A DNA stretch of 42,446 nucleotides from contig JAPFDT010000041.1 of NCBI GenBank assembly GCA_026169815.1, forward strand, positions 1 to 42,446. The letters are read 5' to 3'. Numbering within the stretch: position 1 is the first letter of the stretch; each line of letters begins with the position of its first letter. The stretch comes from Pseudogracilibacillus sp. (lineage in GTDB: Bacteria > Bacillota > Bacilli > Bacillales > Amphibacillaceae). Below the pieces are notes generated by a model, which ran no database searches, was not told the DNA's origin, and saw only the letters and a program-made list of their open reading frames with translations. Position numbers and translations under genes: made by a program. Below, piece after piece: positions 7,755-16,428 of the stretch.

Positions 7755-7990
7755 CGTGCTTCATACATGTATGTAGATTGATAAATTATTCGTTCCAGAA
7801 ATATACTCCGCTTTCCGCGGGCGAGCAGTGAGCCTCGAAGTACAGGACGTGCAAGTGCAGGCTTTGTCACAGGACGTGACGTTCTTTGCCTGCCTCGGGC
7901 TTTTGCCCTGTGGGGTCTCCGACGTGCAGGATGCGCTAGCGCAGGCGTTGCGACAGGACGTCGCGTACTTAGCCTGTGTTCTTCTGAATT
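7755..7990 (+). repeat. GC-rich hairpin repeat family II, copy F
   Basis: Intergenic element in the 440-bp gap between the rhomboid and ctaG-like genes. It opens with CATGTATGTAG, then ATATACTCCGCTTTCCGCGGGCGAGCAGTGAGCC, then a CCTCGGGC...GCCCTGTGGGG core. It carries three short hairpins of the form stem-AGGAC-stem at 7840-7852, 7866-7880 and 7950-7964. Related copies lie at 15081-15314 and 32337-32634. An antisense frame rich in Cys runs through it but is not supported as a gene. The rest of the gap (7991-8156) shows nothing else. Confidence 0.7.
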
Positions 7991-8156
7991 GATCCATACA
8001 ATAGAATATACCTTATTTTGCTCTTTCTTTTTCTAACAAATCCTTTGATAAAGTTAGTTTGGCGCTGTTTTGTTTGGTCGTTCATCTTCCTTTTGCTAAA
8101 CTATATATAGATGACATCGTACTAGATTGATTACTTTACGTGGTGGTGATGAACTT

Positions 8157-9023
8157 TTGTTAGATTTTTTATTAGAAAATCATTCGCTTTATGCGCTTTT
8201 TAAACTTCACTGGGCTATTTTTATCGGCTTAATTATTTTGCTTTATATTGTAAAAGTTATTCGTTCGCCACTCTATGAAGTGAGTGGGAATCAAACTTTG
8301 TACTTTTTTACTGCAATGATTACATTATTTATCATAAAAGCAACGCCTGTAGATGTCATAGGTACGCATTATTTATTTAGTGTACATACGTTACAAATGT
8401 CGCTAACGTATTTTCTCGTTCTTCCATTAGTCATTTTAAGTATTCCGACTGGTTTATTACGACAATACGTATGGCATCATCAAACGAAATTAATTGTGAC
8501 GCTTTTATCCCACCCTTGGATGTCACTGATTACATTTAATGGGTTGTTATCGATTTATTTTATCCCTACCGTTTTCAAAATGATTCATACAAGTATTATT
8601 GCGACGATTATCGTACAAGTTATTTTACTAATTTCAGCTATTTTCATGTGGTTTGTTATTATTAATCCACTACCGGAGATCAAAGGATTAAGTTATATAT
8701 TACGTGCTTTTTATATTTTCTTAGCATCTGTTATTTTAATGCCGATTGGTTTCTTCTATGTCGTCGTGCAAGCAGAACATTTCCCGATGTACGAAGCAGT
8801 GGCAGGAACAATTTTACCAGGATTTACTGCTGTATATGACCAACAAGCGGCTGGTGGTATTTTAAAAATTTCTCAATTAGCAAGCTATTCTTGTGCATTG
8901 TTAATTATTGCATTTAAATGGGGACGTCAGGAAGAAGAACGTGAAGGACAAGTAGACGAAGAAAATATCCGCTATGCGCGCGGTGTCGTTATTCACTTAG
9001 ATAAAAACAGACCAAGACGATAA
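8157..9023 (+). CDS. ctaG: CtaG-like cytochrome c oxidase assembly membrane protein
   Basis: Polytopic protein of 288 aa with about seven membrane helices, matching the Caa3_CtaG family that helps assemble the Cu(B) centre of caa3 oxidase. The family block is ATPVDVIGTHYLFSVHTLQM with its two His, followed by PTGLLRQY; AEHFPMYEAVAG and a GILKIS segment are also conserved in style. The start is TTG 8157, 7 nt after GGTGGTGA; an earlier TTG at 8127 would lie upstream of that site. The C-terminus is charged and cytoplasmic. No cta oxidase genes are adjacent, so the functional link is from family only. Confidence 0.78.
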   Translation: MLDFLLENHSLYALFKLHWAIFIGLIILLYIVKVIRSPLYEVSGNQTLYFFTAMITLFIIKATPVDVIGTHYLFSVHTLQMSLTYFLVLPLVILSIPTGLLRQYVWHHQTKLIVTLLSHPWMSLITFNGLLSIYFIPTVFKMIHTSIIATIIVQVILLISAIFMWFVIINPLPEIKGLSYILRAFYIFLASVILMPIGFFYVVVQAEHFPMYEAVAGTILPGFTAVYDQQAAGGILKISQLASYSCALLIIAFKWGRQEEEREGQVDEENIRYARGVVIHLDKNRPRR

Positions 9024-9030
9024 TAAATGA

Positions 9031-9077
9031 AAAAAACGGGAATTTCACACGACATGTTGTGAAACTCTCGTTTTTTT
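9031..9077. terminator. Bidirectional terminator between ctaG-like gene and thiolase
   Basis: AAAACGGGAATTTCACA pairs imperfectly with TGTGAAACTCTCGTTTTTTT across a short loop; it has runs of A and T on both sides and separates converging genes. Confidence 0.8.
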
Positions 9078-9104
9078 ATATCTAAATTTAGCATGTGAAC
9101 TTTT

Positions 9105-10253
9105 TTAGAGTTTTTCAATAATCGTTGCATTTGCCATGCCCATACCTTCACAAATTGCTAATAAACCATATCTTCCGTTGCGACGTTCTAGTTCATTTAT
9201 TAAAGAAACTAATAACTTTGTACCCGTTGCCCCAAGAGGATGTCCTAACGCAATGGCGCCTCCATTTACGTTTAGTTTATTTGAGTCTGCTTGTAATTCT
9301 TGTTGCCATGCTAGTGGAACAGATGCAAAAGCTTCATTCACTTCATATAGATCCATATCTTCTAATGCGAGATCAGCTTTTTGTAAAACCTTTTCGGTAG
9401 CTGCAATTGGCCCTGTTAACATAAGTGTCGGATCAGAGCCTACCACTGTACGAGCAACAATGCGTGCTTTTGGCTGTAAACCTAATGATTCTGCTTTTTC
9501 TCGTGACATTAATAATACTGCACTTGCTCCATCACTCATTTGACTAGCATTTCCCGCTGTTACAACGCCATCTTCTTTAAACACTGTCTTCAATTGTTGC
9601 AAAGCTTCTAATGATGTTTCCCTGCGTGGGCCTTCATCTGTATCGAATGTATATTTTTTTCCTGATTCATCTTGAACTTCAATTGGAACAATTTCATCTT
9701 CATAAAAACCCTGTTCAATCGCCGCTAATGCACGTTCGTGGCTTCGTAAAGAGTATTCATCTAAGTCTTGGCGCGAGAAGCCCCATTTTTCCGCGATTAG
9801 TTCAGCAGAAATACCTTGATTAACAATAGAATGTTTTTCCGTTAATTTTTTACTAGGTTTTGTATCACCGATATTTGCAAACATTGGCGCTCTGGTCATA
9901 CTTTCCACACCACCTGCGACGACGATGTCCATATCACCTGAGGCGATCGCTTGAGCAGCAAAATGAACAGCTTGTTGACTTGAACCACACTGACGATCAA
10001 TGGTTACTCCAGGCACAGATGTGGAAAAACCTGCAATTAGTAAAGACGTTCTAGCTACGTTCATTGCTTGTTCTCCAATTTGTGTGACACAACCTGCAAT
10101 AACATCGTCCACAATTGACTTGTCCACTTTCGTCCGTGTCATTAAATCGTTTAACACATCTGCAAACAATTCATCTGCACGATAATCGGCAAACGCGCCT
10201 TTTCTTCTTCCTACTGCTGTTCTACATCCATCTACAATAACAACTTCTCGCAT
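9105..10253 (-). CDS. Thiolase (acetyl-CoA C-acyltransferase/acetyltransferase)
   Basis: Condenses or cleaves beta-ketoacyl-CoA, for fatty-acid oxidation or acetoacetyl-CoA formation. The nucleophile is Cys89 in TIDRQCGSSQQA; the second block is NVNGGAIALGHPLGATG with the catalytic His, and the third reads AICEGMGMANATI, where the last active-site Cys is kept but the usual C-G-G-G pattern is C-E-G-M. At 382 aa it is full length. No other beta-oxidation gene is adjacent, so the substrate is open. Confidence 0.92.
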   Translation of the reverse strand: MREVVIVDGCRTAVGRRKGAFADYRADELFADVLNDLMTRTKVDKSIVDDVIAGCVTQIGEQAMNVARTSLLIAGFSTSVPGVTIDRQCGSSQQAVHFAAQAIASGDMDIVVAGGVESMTRAPMFANIGDTKPSKKLTEKHSIVNQGISAELIAEKWGFSRQDLDEYSLRSHERALAAIEQGFYEDEIVPIEVQDESGKKYTFDTDEGPRRETSLEALQQLKTVFKEDGVVTAGNASQMSDGASAVLLMSREKAESLGLQPKARIVARTVVGSDPTLMLTGPIAATEKVLQKADLALEDMDLYEVNEAFASVPLAWQQELQADSNKLNVNGGAIALGHPLGATGTKLLVSLINELERRNGRYGLLAICEGMGMANATIIEKL

Positions 10254-10285
10254 AACTCCACCTCTTTTAACTTATTTGTACTTCG

Positions 10286-10313
10286 ATTATACCGTGTACA
10301 ACATTATTAGCAA
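10286..10313 (-). promoter_or_regulatory. Putative thiolase promoter
   Basis: Minus strand TTGCTA (10308-10313), 16-nt spacer and a perfect TATAAT (10286-10291), about 30 nt upstream of the thiolase start codon. Confidence 0.45.
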
Positions 10314-10340
10314 GGTGACTTTTTTGATTATAAAATTGTT

Positions 10341-10793
10341 TTACTTAACAAATTCTGCTTGAAAATTCTCTAATTCTAGTAACATATCATTCGGATCTAA
10401 AGTGTAAAAAACATCTGCCGCATTCTTTTCAACTTGGAGAAAGACAGGTACTACTCCGTCTGTCTCAAGTACACCTAAATAAGCTTCTGGTAAGTCGATA
10501 TTTGTTTTATTACATACATATTCTCCATCATTATTTCCTAACGTAACATCAAAGGAAACACTCTGAATTGGCTTATTCAAACGATTTATTAACAGTACCA
10601 ACATAGCGGAAGTATCTTCATCATTGTCAACAATACTATAAGGGAATAGAGTGAATTGATTTTCCTTCCCCATTAATGGGTCTGCCTCTACTACTGTTTG
10701 CATTTCTTCATAAAATTCATTATTCGTTAATGTTAACCCGATATCTTTATCCATTTTTAATACTTGAAGTATTACTGCTGCTTTACTTGACAT
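10341..10793 (-). CDS. Uncharacterised protein, possibly SLAP-domain like
   Basis: Protein of 150 aa starting MSSKAAVILQVLKMDKD, with an AAAGGG ribosome site 6 nt before ATG 10793; the open frame extends upstream to 10931 but without a ribosome site. It has no signal peptide or membrane span. The centre reads as alternating strands: SAMLVLLINRLNKPIQSVSFDVTL, then NIDLPEAYLGVLETDGVVPVFLQVE. That pattern (a statement on non-native interactions of beta-strands flanked by a V-P-V-F-L strand) resembles the SLAP domain of Bacillus, but this is a weak resemblance. Function is unknown. It is divergent from the small gene at 11000. Confidence 0.6.
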   Translation of the reverse strand: MSSKAAVILQVLKMDKDIGLTLTNNEFYEEMQTVVEADPLMGKENQFTLFPYSIVDNDEDTSAMLVLLINRLNKPIQSVSFDVTLGNNDGEYVCNKTNIDLPEAYLGVLETDGVVPVFLQVEKNAADVFYTLDPNDMLLELENFQAEFVK

Positions 10794-10999
10794 ATATATC
10801 CCTTTCTTGTACAAAATTATATTCACTATTACTCTGTTCATTGAACCATATCGAGGCTTATTAGTAAATATGTCTAACAAAATCATATAGACCTTATTTA
10901 AACAACATGAATTTATTATAGACTTTTTCAATTATCATATTAACAGTTGCTACTTTTATGGTAAAATTACAAGTAGTCATTTAAAAAGGATGGGCAAAT

Positions 11000-11161
11000 A
11001 TGAGACGATATTTATCTTTACTTTTTGTCATATTAAGTATTATCACAATTATAGTTGGATATCGTTCTGATGTTAGGTGGAATGGAATTGTGACATGGGG
11101 GATTGTTTTTATTCTCTTGTCATTTGCTATCTATTTCACTAAGTACATTCCTAACAAATAA
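11000..11161 (+). CDS. Small two-span membrane protein (53 aa)
   Basis: ATG 11000 follows AAAAAGGA by about 9 nt and opens 53 codons starting MRRYLSLLFVILS. Two hydrophobic segments (residues about 5-20 and 29-46) flank a short loop YRSDVRWNG; the tail is FTKYIPNK. The TAA stop runs straight into the AAAGGAG ribosome site of the next gene, so the two are likely one operon. Not recognised as a named family. Confidence 0.6.
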   Translation: MRRYLSLLFVILSIITIIVGYRSDVRWNGIVTWGIVFILLSFAIYFTKYIPNK

Positions 11162-11177
11162 AGGAGCTGGTAAAAGA

Positions 11178-11456
11178 ATGAAATACTTTGCTGTATTTTT
11201 ACCGATGAAAGATGAGGAAAAAAGTGCAACATATCGTCAAGAACATTTAGATTTTCTCGAAAAAATGCGTGAAAATAATCATATTTTTATATTTGGACGA
11301 TTAGCTGATGGCGCAGGAGGACTCATTATTTATCAAGGTGAATCATTAGAAGAGGTCGATGAATGGGCAAAACAAGATCCATACATAACATTAGGTGCTC
11401 GCGGTTATGAAATTCATGAATGGATAATGCAAACAGATTATACGTTCACGAAATAA
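11178..11456 (+). CDS. YciI family protein
   Basis: Small alpha-beta protein of 92 aa with the YciI fold (ferredoxin-like dimer). Visible features are YFAVFLPMKDEE, YRQEHLDFLEKM with the conserved His, FGRLADGAGGLIIYQ and AKQDPYITLGARGYEIHEW. ATG 11178 is preceded by AAGGAG at 11161-11166. Members of the family are putative lyase/dehydrochlorinase-like enzymes, but most have no known substrate, and none can be named here. Confidence 0.88.
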   Translation: MKYFAVFLPMKDEEKSATYRQEHLDFLEKMRENNHIFIFGRLADGAGGLIIYQGESLEEVDEWAKQDPYITLGARGYEIHEWIMQTDYTFTK

Positions 11457-11472
11457 AGTGTTTTTCCATTAT

Positions 11473-11527
11473 AAAAACCATCCAATTGAGACGAGATTAT
11501 CGTCCACCTAGTTGGATGGTTTTTTCT
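11473..11527. terminator. Bidirectional terminator between yciI-like gene and typA
   Basis: AAAAACCATCCAA pairs with TTGGATGGTTTTTT, with an inner partial stem ACGA...TCGT. T-runs flank both sides between converging genes. Confidence 0.85.
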
Positions 11528-11528
11528 T

Positions 11529-13355
11529 TTATTGATTTGTACGTTTAGCTTCTCGTTCACGTTGACCTTTATCTAAAATCTTCTTACGTAAACGAATAGA
11601 ATCAGGCGTCACTTCACAATACTCATCATCATTTAAATATTGAATCGCTTCTTCTAATGACATATCTCGTGCCTTACGGATAACCGCTGTCTGGTCTTTC
11701 GTCGATGCTCGCATGTTCGTTAAATGTTTTTCACGAGTAATGTTAACCGTTAAATCATTTTCTCGATTATGCTCTCCAACAATCATACCAGCATAGACGT
11801 CGACTCCAGGCTCTAGGAAAATTGTTCCTCGATCTTCTAAATGCAATATACCATAAGCCGATGTTTTACCATTTTCTAACGCTACGAGTACTCCTTGTCG
11901 TCTTCCGCCAACATACCCTTGCACAACTGGCTCATAACCACTAAATGTGTGATTTAATATTCCATAACCACGTGTTTGTGACATGAACTCCGTTGCATAG
12001 CCGAGTAATCCTCTAGATGGCACTTGGAAAGTTAGACGTACTTGCCCGTTTCCATCATTGACCATGTCGAGCATTTCACCTTTTCGCTCACCGATTGATT
12101 CCATAATCGTCCCAGTATATTCTTCTGGTACATCGATTTGCACGCGCTCAACTGGTTCACATTTCACACCATCAATTTCTTTAATAATAACTTGTGGTTT
12201 CGAAATTTGTAATTCAAAACCTTCGCGGCGCATATTTTCAATTAAAACAGATAAATGTAGCTCTCCACGTCCTGATACGACCCAAGCATCTGGTGAATCA
12301 GTTGGATCAACACGTAAACTAACATCTGTCTCCAATTGCGTGTCTAAACGCTCTTGAATTTTAGCTGACGTAATATGGTCACCTTCTTTACCTGCAAATG
12401 GACTATTATTCACTAGAAACGTCATTTGTAATGTCGGCTCATCAATGTGCAACATCGGTAATGCTTCTAAATGATCGGCTGAACAAATTGTTTCTCCAAT
12501 ATTAATTTTTTCCATTCCAGATACTGCGACAATATCACCAGCTTTTGCTTCTTTTATTTCAATTCGCTTTAAGCCAATAAAACCGAATAGTTTCGTCACT
12601 CGAAATGATTTCTCTGAACCATCTTGCTTCATAACAACAACACGGTCTCCAAGACGAATCGTTCCTCGAGCCACTTGACCAACTCCGATTCTACCGACGT
12701 AATCATTATAATCAAGTAACGTAACTTGTAATTGTAATGGCTCGTCACTCGTATCAACTGGAGATGGAATAGTTTCCATAATCGTATCTAAAATGGGATC
12801 CATCGTTTCGTTTTGTTCATCTGGCTCATAACCTGACGTTCCATTTAATGCAGACGCATAAAGAACCGGAAACTCTAATTGATCATCATCTGCTCCTAAA
12901 TCAATAAATAAATCTAACACTTCATCGACGACTTCATCAGGTCGAGCATTTGGTCGATCTACTTTATTTAACACGACAATTGGTTTAATTTTTTCATCTA
13001 ACGCTTTCTTTAATACAAAACGTGTTTGTGGCATCGTTCCTTCATATGCGTCAACGACTAAAATAACACCATTTACCATTTTCATAATTCTTTCTACTTC
13101 TCCACCAAAGTCAGCGTGACCTGGTGTATCTAAAATATTTATCGTAGCATCACGATGGTGAACTGCTGTGTTCTTTGATAAAATCGTGATTCCACGCTCT
13201 TTCTCTATATCATCTGAATCCATCGCTCGTGATTCGACTTCTTCATGATCCTTAAATGTTCCTGAGTACTTTAGTAACTGGTCTACTAACGTTGTTTTTC
13301 CATGGTCAACGTGAGCAATAATTGCAATATTACGGACATCTTCTCTTAAATTCAT
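11529..13355 (-). CDS. typA: Ribosome-associated GTPase TypA/BipA
   Basis: Translational GTPase that binds the 70S ribosome and supports 50S assembly and growth in cold or stress. GTP motifs: AHVDHGKT (residues 14-21), ERGITI switch I, DTPGHADFGGEV, and NKVDRPNARPDE. EF-G-like domains II-V follow, with GRGELHLSVLIENMRREGFE typical of domain III and the TypA-specific C-terminal part ending KRTNQ. At 608 aa it is full length. ATG 13355 has GAGGAG about 10 nt upstream. It converges on the yciI-like gene. Confidence 0.97.
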   Translation of the reverse strand: MNLREDVRNIAIIAHVDHGKTTLVDQLLKYSGTFKDHEEVESRAMDSDDIEKERGITILSKNTAVHHRDATINILDTPGHADFGGEVERIMKMVNGVILVVDAYEGTMPQTRFVLKKALDEKIKPIVVLNKVDRPNARPDEVVDEVLDLFIDLGADDDQLEFPVLYASALNGTSGYEPDEQNETMDPILDTIMETIPSPVDTSDEPLQLQVTLLDYNDYVGRIGVGQVARGTIRLGDRVVVMKQDGSEKSFRVTKLFGFIGLKRIEIKEAKAGDIVAVSGMEKINIGETICSADHLEALPMLHIDEPTLQMTFLVNNSPFAGKEGDHITSAKIQERLDTQLETDVSLRVDPTDSPDAWVVSGRGELHLSVLIENMRREGFELQISKPQVIIKEIDGVKCEPVERVQIDVPEEYTGTIMESIGERKGEMLDMVNDGNGQVRLTFQVPSRGLLGYATEFMSQTRGYGILNHTFSGYEPVVQGYVGGRRQGVLVALENGKTSAYGILHLEDRGTIFLEPGVDVYAGMIVGEHNRENDLTVNITREKHLTNMRASTKDQTAVIRKARDMSLEEAIQYLNDDEYCEVTPDSIRLRKKILDKGQREREAKRTNQ

Positions 13356-13450
13356 GCATGAACGCTCCTCATAGTATAAAAAATCTGTTACTAGTATATC
13401 ACATGAGTCGCTTCTTCCTTATCAAATAACCTTCATTTACTAAAAAAAAT

Positions 13451-14050
13451 TTATTCTGTCGATGGATAACGCTCTACATCTTCTACATAACCGACATTTT
13501 CTTCATGGTTTGGATACATCTCGTTGTAATTATCGCGATCACCATAAAAATCAGATGGTGTTTCTGACGTACCGTAGCGACTTACTTCTTGCCAAGCATC
13601 TTCTGCATCATAACCAGTTTCTGTTTCATGACGTTCAGGATTAATATGAGTGCTATAAACTTGTTCTTCCACTGGTCGTTTATCAAAAGTTAATTTGTCA
13701 TCTGCATGTTCTACACATGTATCAGCTGTTGGCATAGCAATGAGACGTTCTAAAGGAATATCCATACTACATTCACGACAAATCCCATACGTACCTTCCT
13801 CAATAGCATGGAGTGCTTCATTAATAGCTTCTAACTCATGTTCTTTATTTTTATAAAGTGCTAAATCTTTTCCTCTTTCATACACTTCTGTCGCTAAATC
13901 ACCTGGATGATTATCATAACTAGACAACTCACCTACTGAATCTGTTTGTGATTGTTCTAAACCTAGATGTCCTTCCATATGTGTAATTGCCTTTCTTTGA
14001 TCTTCTAACAACACTTGTTTGAACTGTGCTAATTGCTCTTTTGATAGCAA
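13451..14050 (-). CDS. yteA: YteA-type DksA/TraR zinc-finger protein
   Basis: Protein of 199 aa with a coiled N-terminus (LSKEQLAQFKQVLLEDQRK), the block ELSSYDNHPGDLATEVYERGKD shared with YteA of B. subtilis, and a DksA-type finger GICRECSMDIPLERL...DTCVEHA in which three Cys and a His are visible. The acidic C-terminal tail (YPNHEENVGYVEDVE) is also YteA-like but shorter than in B. subtilis as I recall it. Start is TTG 14050, 10 nt after AAAGGAGG. The family is linked to spore-stage regulation, with no defined target. Confidence 0.82.
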   Translation of the reverse strand: MLSKEQLAQFKQVLLEDQRKAITHMEGHLGLEQSQTDSVGELSSYDNHPGDLATEVYERGKDLALYKNKEHELEAINEALHAIEEGTYGICRECSMDIPLERLIAMPTADTCVEHADDKLTFDKRPVEEQVYSTHINPERHETETGYDAEDAWQEVSRYGTSETPSDFYGDRDNYNEMYPNHEENVGYVEDVERYPSTE

Positions 14051-14212
14051 TGTTATTGTTCCTCCTTTTATGAACAAATTACTTTTCGCCTAACATCAGT
14101 TATACTATGTGTGACTTTTATTAATTGATACTTTAACTAAGGATAAATAGTATGCTAAAATGTGGATAATGTGGATGATTTAAACGTACATAAAAAAGTG
14201 AGGGGGAGACAA

Positions 14213-15082
14213 ATGACACAAAAAGAAACAATTGGCATGATTGGAACTGGAGTAATGGGGAAAAGTATGGCAGAACATTTATTACGTGCCGGTTATAATG
14301 TATTCGTTTACACGAGAACAAAAGAAAAAGCAAACGAATTAATGGAACAAGGTGCAATTTGGCAAGATTCGGTTGCAGATGTTGCTAAACAAACGGATAT
14401 TATTATTACGATGATTGGTACTCCAGAAGATGTAAAAGAAGTATATTTAGGAGAACACGGTATTTTAGCAAATGCTAGAGCAGGAACAACTTTAATTGAC
14501 ATGACTACTTCTAGTCCTCGTTTAGCTGTCGACATATACGAAGCAGCTAAACAAAGTAAGGTAGATGTGCTTGATGCACCTGTTTCTGGTGGTGATGTTG
14601 GAGCAAAAAATGCCACATTAGCTATTATGTGTGGTGGAGATAAAGCTATTTTTGAAAAAATGTATCCCATTTTTGAAATTATGGGTAAAAACATCGTATA
14701 TCAAGGAGAAGCTGGAGCAGGGCAACATACAAAAATGGTCAATCAAATTTCAATCGCACCTGCAATGGTCGGTTTATGTGAAGCATTAATTTATATAAAA
14801 AAAGCCGGATTAAACCCAGATTCCGTGCTGGATTCCATTTCAACTGGAGCTGCAGGAAGTTGGTCATTAGATAACTATGCTCCAAGAATGCTCATAGGTG
14901 ATTTTGCACCAGGTTTTGCCGTTAAACATTATATTAAAGATATGAAAATTGCCTTACAATCTGCTGAAGAAATGAACTTAGATACACCTGGCTTAAAATT
15001 AGCATTAGAAATGTATGAAAAGCTTGCCGCAATGGGGGAAGCAGAAACTGGTATCCATGGTCTATTAAAATATTATGAATAA
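14213..15082 (+). CDS. ykwC: NAD(P)-dependent beta-hydroxyacid dehydrogenase (YkwC-like)
   Basis: Member of the 3-hydroxyisobutyrate/tartronate-semialdehyde reductase family, 289 aa. Order of motifs: dinucleotide site IGMIGTGVMGKSMAEHLL, substrate-site DAPVSGGDVGAKN, and the catalytic Lys region GAGQHTKMVNQ; GAAGSWSLDNYAPRML and VKHYIKDMKIAL fit the YkwC branch. ATG 14213 follows AGGGGGAG. The substrate cannot be told from sequence. It stands alone between two hairpin-flanked boundaries. Confidence 0.88.
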   Translation: MTQKETIGMIGTGVMGKSMAEHLLRAGYNVFVYTRTKEKANELMEQGAIWQDSVADVAKQTDIIITMIGTPEDVKEVYLGEHGILANARAGTTLIDMTTSSPRLAVDIYEAAKQSKVDVLDAPVSGGDVGAKNATLAIMCGGDKAIFEKMYPIFEIMGKNIVYQGEAGAGQHTKMVNQISIAPAMVGLCEALIYIKKAGLNPDSVLDSISTGAAGSWSLDNYAPRMLIGDFAPGFAVKHYIKDMKIALQSAEEMNLDTPGLKLALEMYEKLAAMGEAETGIHGLLKYYE

Positions 15083-15314
15083 AAAAGAAACTAGGACAAA
15101 ACAGTCTTCCTACATGCATGTAGGTTGATTTACTAACCGTTTCGGAAATATACTCGCTTTCCGCGGGCGAGCAGTGAACCTCCCTGGGGCTATGCCCTGC
15201 GGGGGTCTCACATAGGCTCTGATTTTCCCGCAGGAGTCTACGTATATTTCCTGCACTTAGTGTTATTTTCCTACTTTTTCATGTATAAGATATGTTTTTG
15301 TCCTAGTCTTTTTT
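15081..15314 (+). repeat. GC-rich hairpin repeat family II, copy G, acting as terminator
   Basis: Begins AAAAAAGAAACTAGGACAAAAC and ends GTTTTTGTCCTAGTCTTTTTT, so the ends pair over 14 or more bases and close in a T-run. The inside has CTACATGCATGTAG, CGCTTTCCGCGGGCGAGCAGTGAACC and a CCTGCGGGGG...TTCCCGCAGGAGTC core. It lies between two converging genes and its right end supplies the last codons and stop of the minus-strand gene. It lacks the AGGAC mini-hairpins seen in copies F and H. Confidence 0.75.
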
Positions 15315-15611
15315 CTTACTTTTTTCATCCATTACTTCTTGAATAACAAAAGCTAAATCATCATTCCCAAACAGTTGCAATACATGTTGCACAAGACTTG
15401 TTGAAATTTCTTCAGACTCTTTCTTATCCACCGTTTCATTCATCGCTAGTATTAACTCTTTGTTAACAGGTTGTTCAGGATATGCTTGTTGATATAATGC
15501 CACTGCATCAACATCATTATTCACACACCATTGTGCATAAATGACAACCATCATCGATTCATCCTGTTTGTACTGATCGATAATGTATTGATCTTTTTCT
15601 GTCATTTTCAT
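15303..15611 (-). CDS. Conserved hypothetical protein
   Basis: Soluble, acidic protein of 102 aa, start MKMTEKDQYIIDQYKQDE with GGAAG about 8 nt upstream of ATG 15611. The middle has VIYAQWCVNNDVDAVALYQQAYPEQ and the end VLQLFGNDDLAFVIQEV followed by a Lys-rich tail. No signal peptide, membrane helix or catalytic motif is seen. Its start overlaps nothing but lies 15 nt after the methyltransferase stop at 15627, so both are one operon. The final SKKKD codons and stop fall inside the repeat at 15081-15314. I do not know a function. Confidence 0.75.
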   Translation of the reverse strand: MKMTEKDQYIIDQYKQDESMMVVIYAQWCVNNDVDAVALYQQAYPEQPVNKELILAMNETVDKKESEEISTSLVQHVLQLFGNDDLAFVIQEVMDEKSKKKD

Positions 15612-15626
15612 TTTAATCACTTCCAA

Positions 15627-16319
15627 TCATTTTGCATCGCTTTTTCGTAACATAAATAACCACATAAAAGAAATTGCTTGTTGTAATTTAATTGGCAATG
15701 TGTCAGGATTTATGTCGCCCATTTCCCGTTTCCAAACTCCTTGTTGCGCAACTAACTCATATCCGTATTCTTTTGCTAATCGCAAAAACTCCCATGGCAT
15801 CATCGTATTTTGGACTACTGCTTTTCCGTATATTCGTTCATAACTATGTTGGCGAGGTCCAGCAGTGGGACCTAAAATACCTACACTTAACAAACCGTCA
15901 CGTTTCAATACCCGTGTCATTTCAGACAATGTTTTAGCAGGTGTTTTCGTCCACTCAATTACATTGATTGATAATAGCGCATCAAATGTCGCATCTTTAA
16001 AAGGTAAGTTATTCACATCAGCTTGTTGAAAAACAATATCATCTTCCTGACGTGCTTCTTTAGCAATTCGCACCATCTCATCCGATATATCAATACCGAC
16101 TACATCATAGCCTAATTCATGTAACTTTGATGAACCATATCCACTACCACATCCAACATCTAACACATGGGCATTAGGCTGAAAATAGGATTCTACAAAT
16201 GGAATAACCTTTTTCCTGCTGCCTCGTTCCCACATTTTTTCACTACGTCGATCCCAATCAAGTGCCCCGTCATTCCACGTGTTTATTACTTCTGATTGCC
16301 AATCAAATCGTTCGTCCAA
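15627..16319 (-). CDS. Class I SAM-dependent methyltransferase
   Basis: Methyltransferase of 230 aa in the Methyltransf_11 group. Motif I is VLDVGCGSGYGSSKL (about residue 52), the acidic end of strand 2 is VVGIDISDEMV, motif II FQQADVNNLPFKDATFDALLS, and the post-motif SEMTRVLKRDGLL. Start is TTG 16319 with AAAGGGGGC about 7 nt upstream. The substrate is not predictable. It is co-transcribed with the hypothetical gene downstream. Confidence 0.88.
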   Translation of the reverse strand: MDERFDWQSEVINTWNDGALDWDRRSEKMWERGSRKKVIPFVESYFQPNAHVLDVGCGSGYGSSKLHELGYDVVGIDISDEMVRIAKEARQEDDIVFQQADVNNLPFKDATFDALLSINVIEWTKTPAKTLSEMTRVLKRDGLLSVGILGPTAGPRQHSYERIYGKAVVQNTMMPWEFLRLAKEYGYELVAQQGVWKREMGDINPDTLPIKLQQAISFMWLFMLRKSDAK

Positions 16320-16381
16320 CTTAAAGCCCCCTTTTAGTAAAGTTATTCTTTACTTACTTGAATCAACTTCATTTTAAAACT

Positions 16382-16415
16382 AAAAAAGACTTACCTCCGG
16401 AGAGATAAGTCTTTT
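16382..16415 (-). terminator. Terminator of the cold-shock gene
   Basis: On the minus strand AAAAGACTTA-TCTCTCCGGAGG-TAAGTCTTTTTT, a 10-bp stem with a T-run, 14 nt past the csp stop. Confidence 0.88.
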
Positions 16416-16428
16416 GAACGTTTTTAAA

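Noticed and set aside
7761-7997. Cys-rich 78-aa frame on the minus strand (repeated ATSC and CTSC motifs), and a similar frame at 32283-32543
   Set aside because: Both lie inside family II repeats; the Cys pattern comes from the repeated AGGACGT units, and no ribosome site or conserved start is present.
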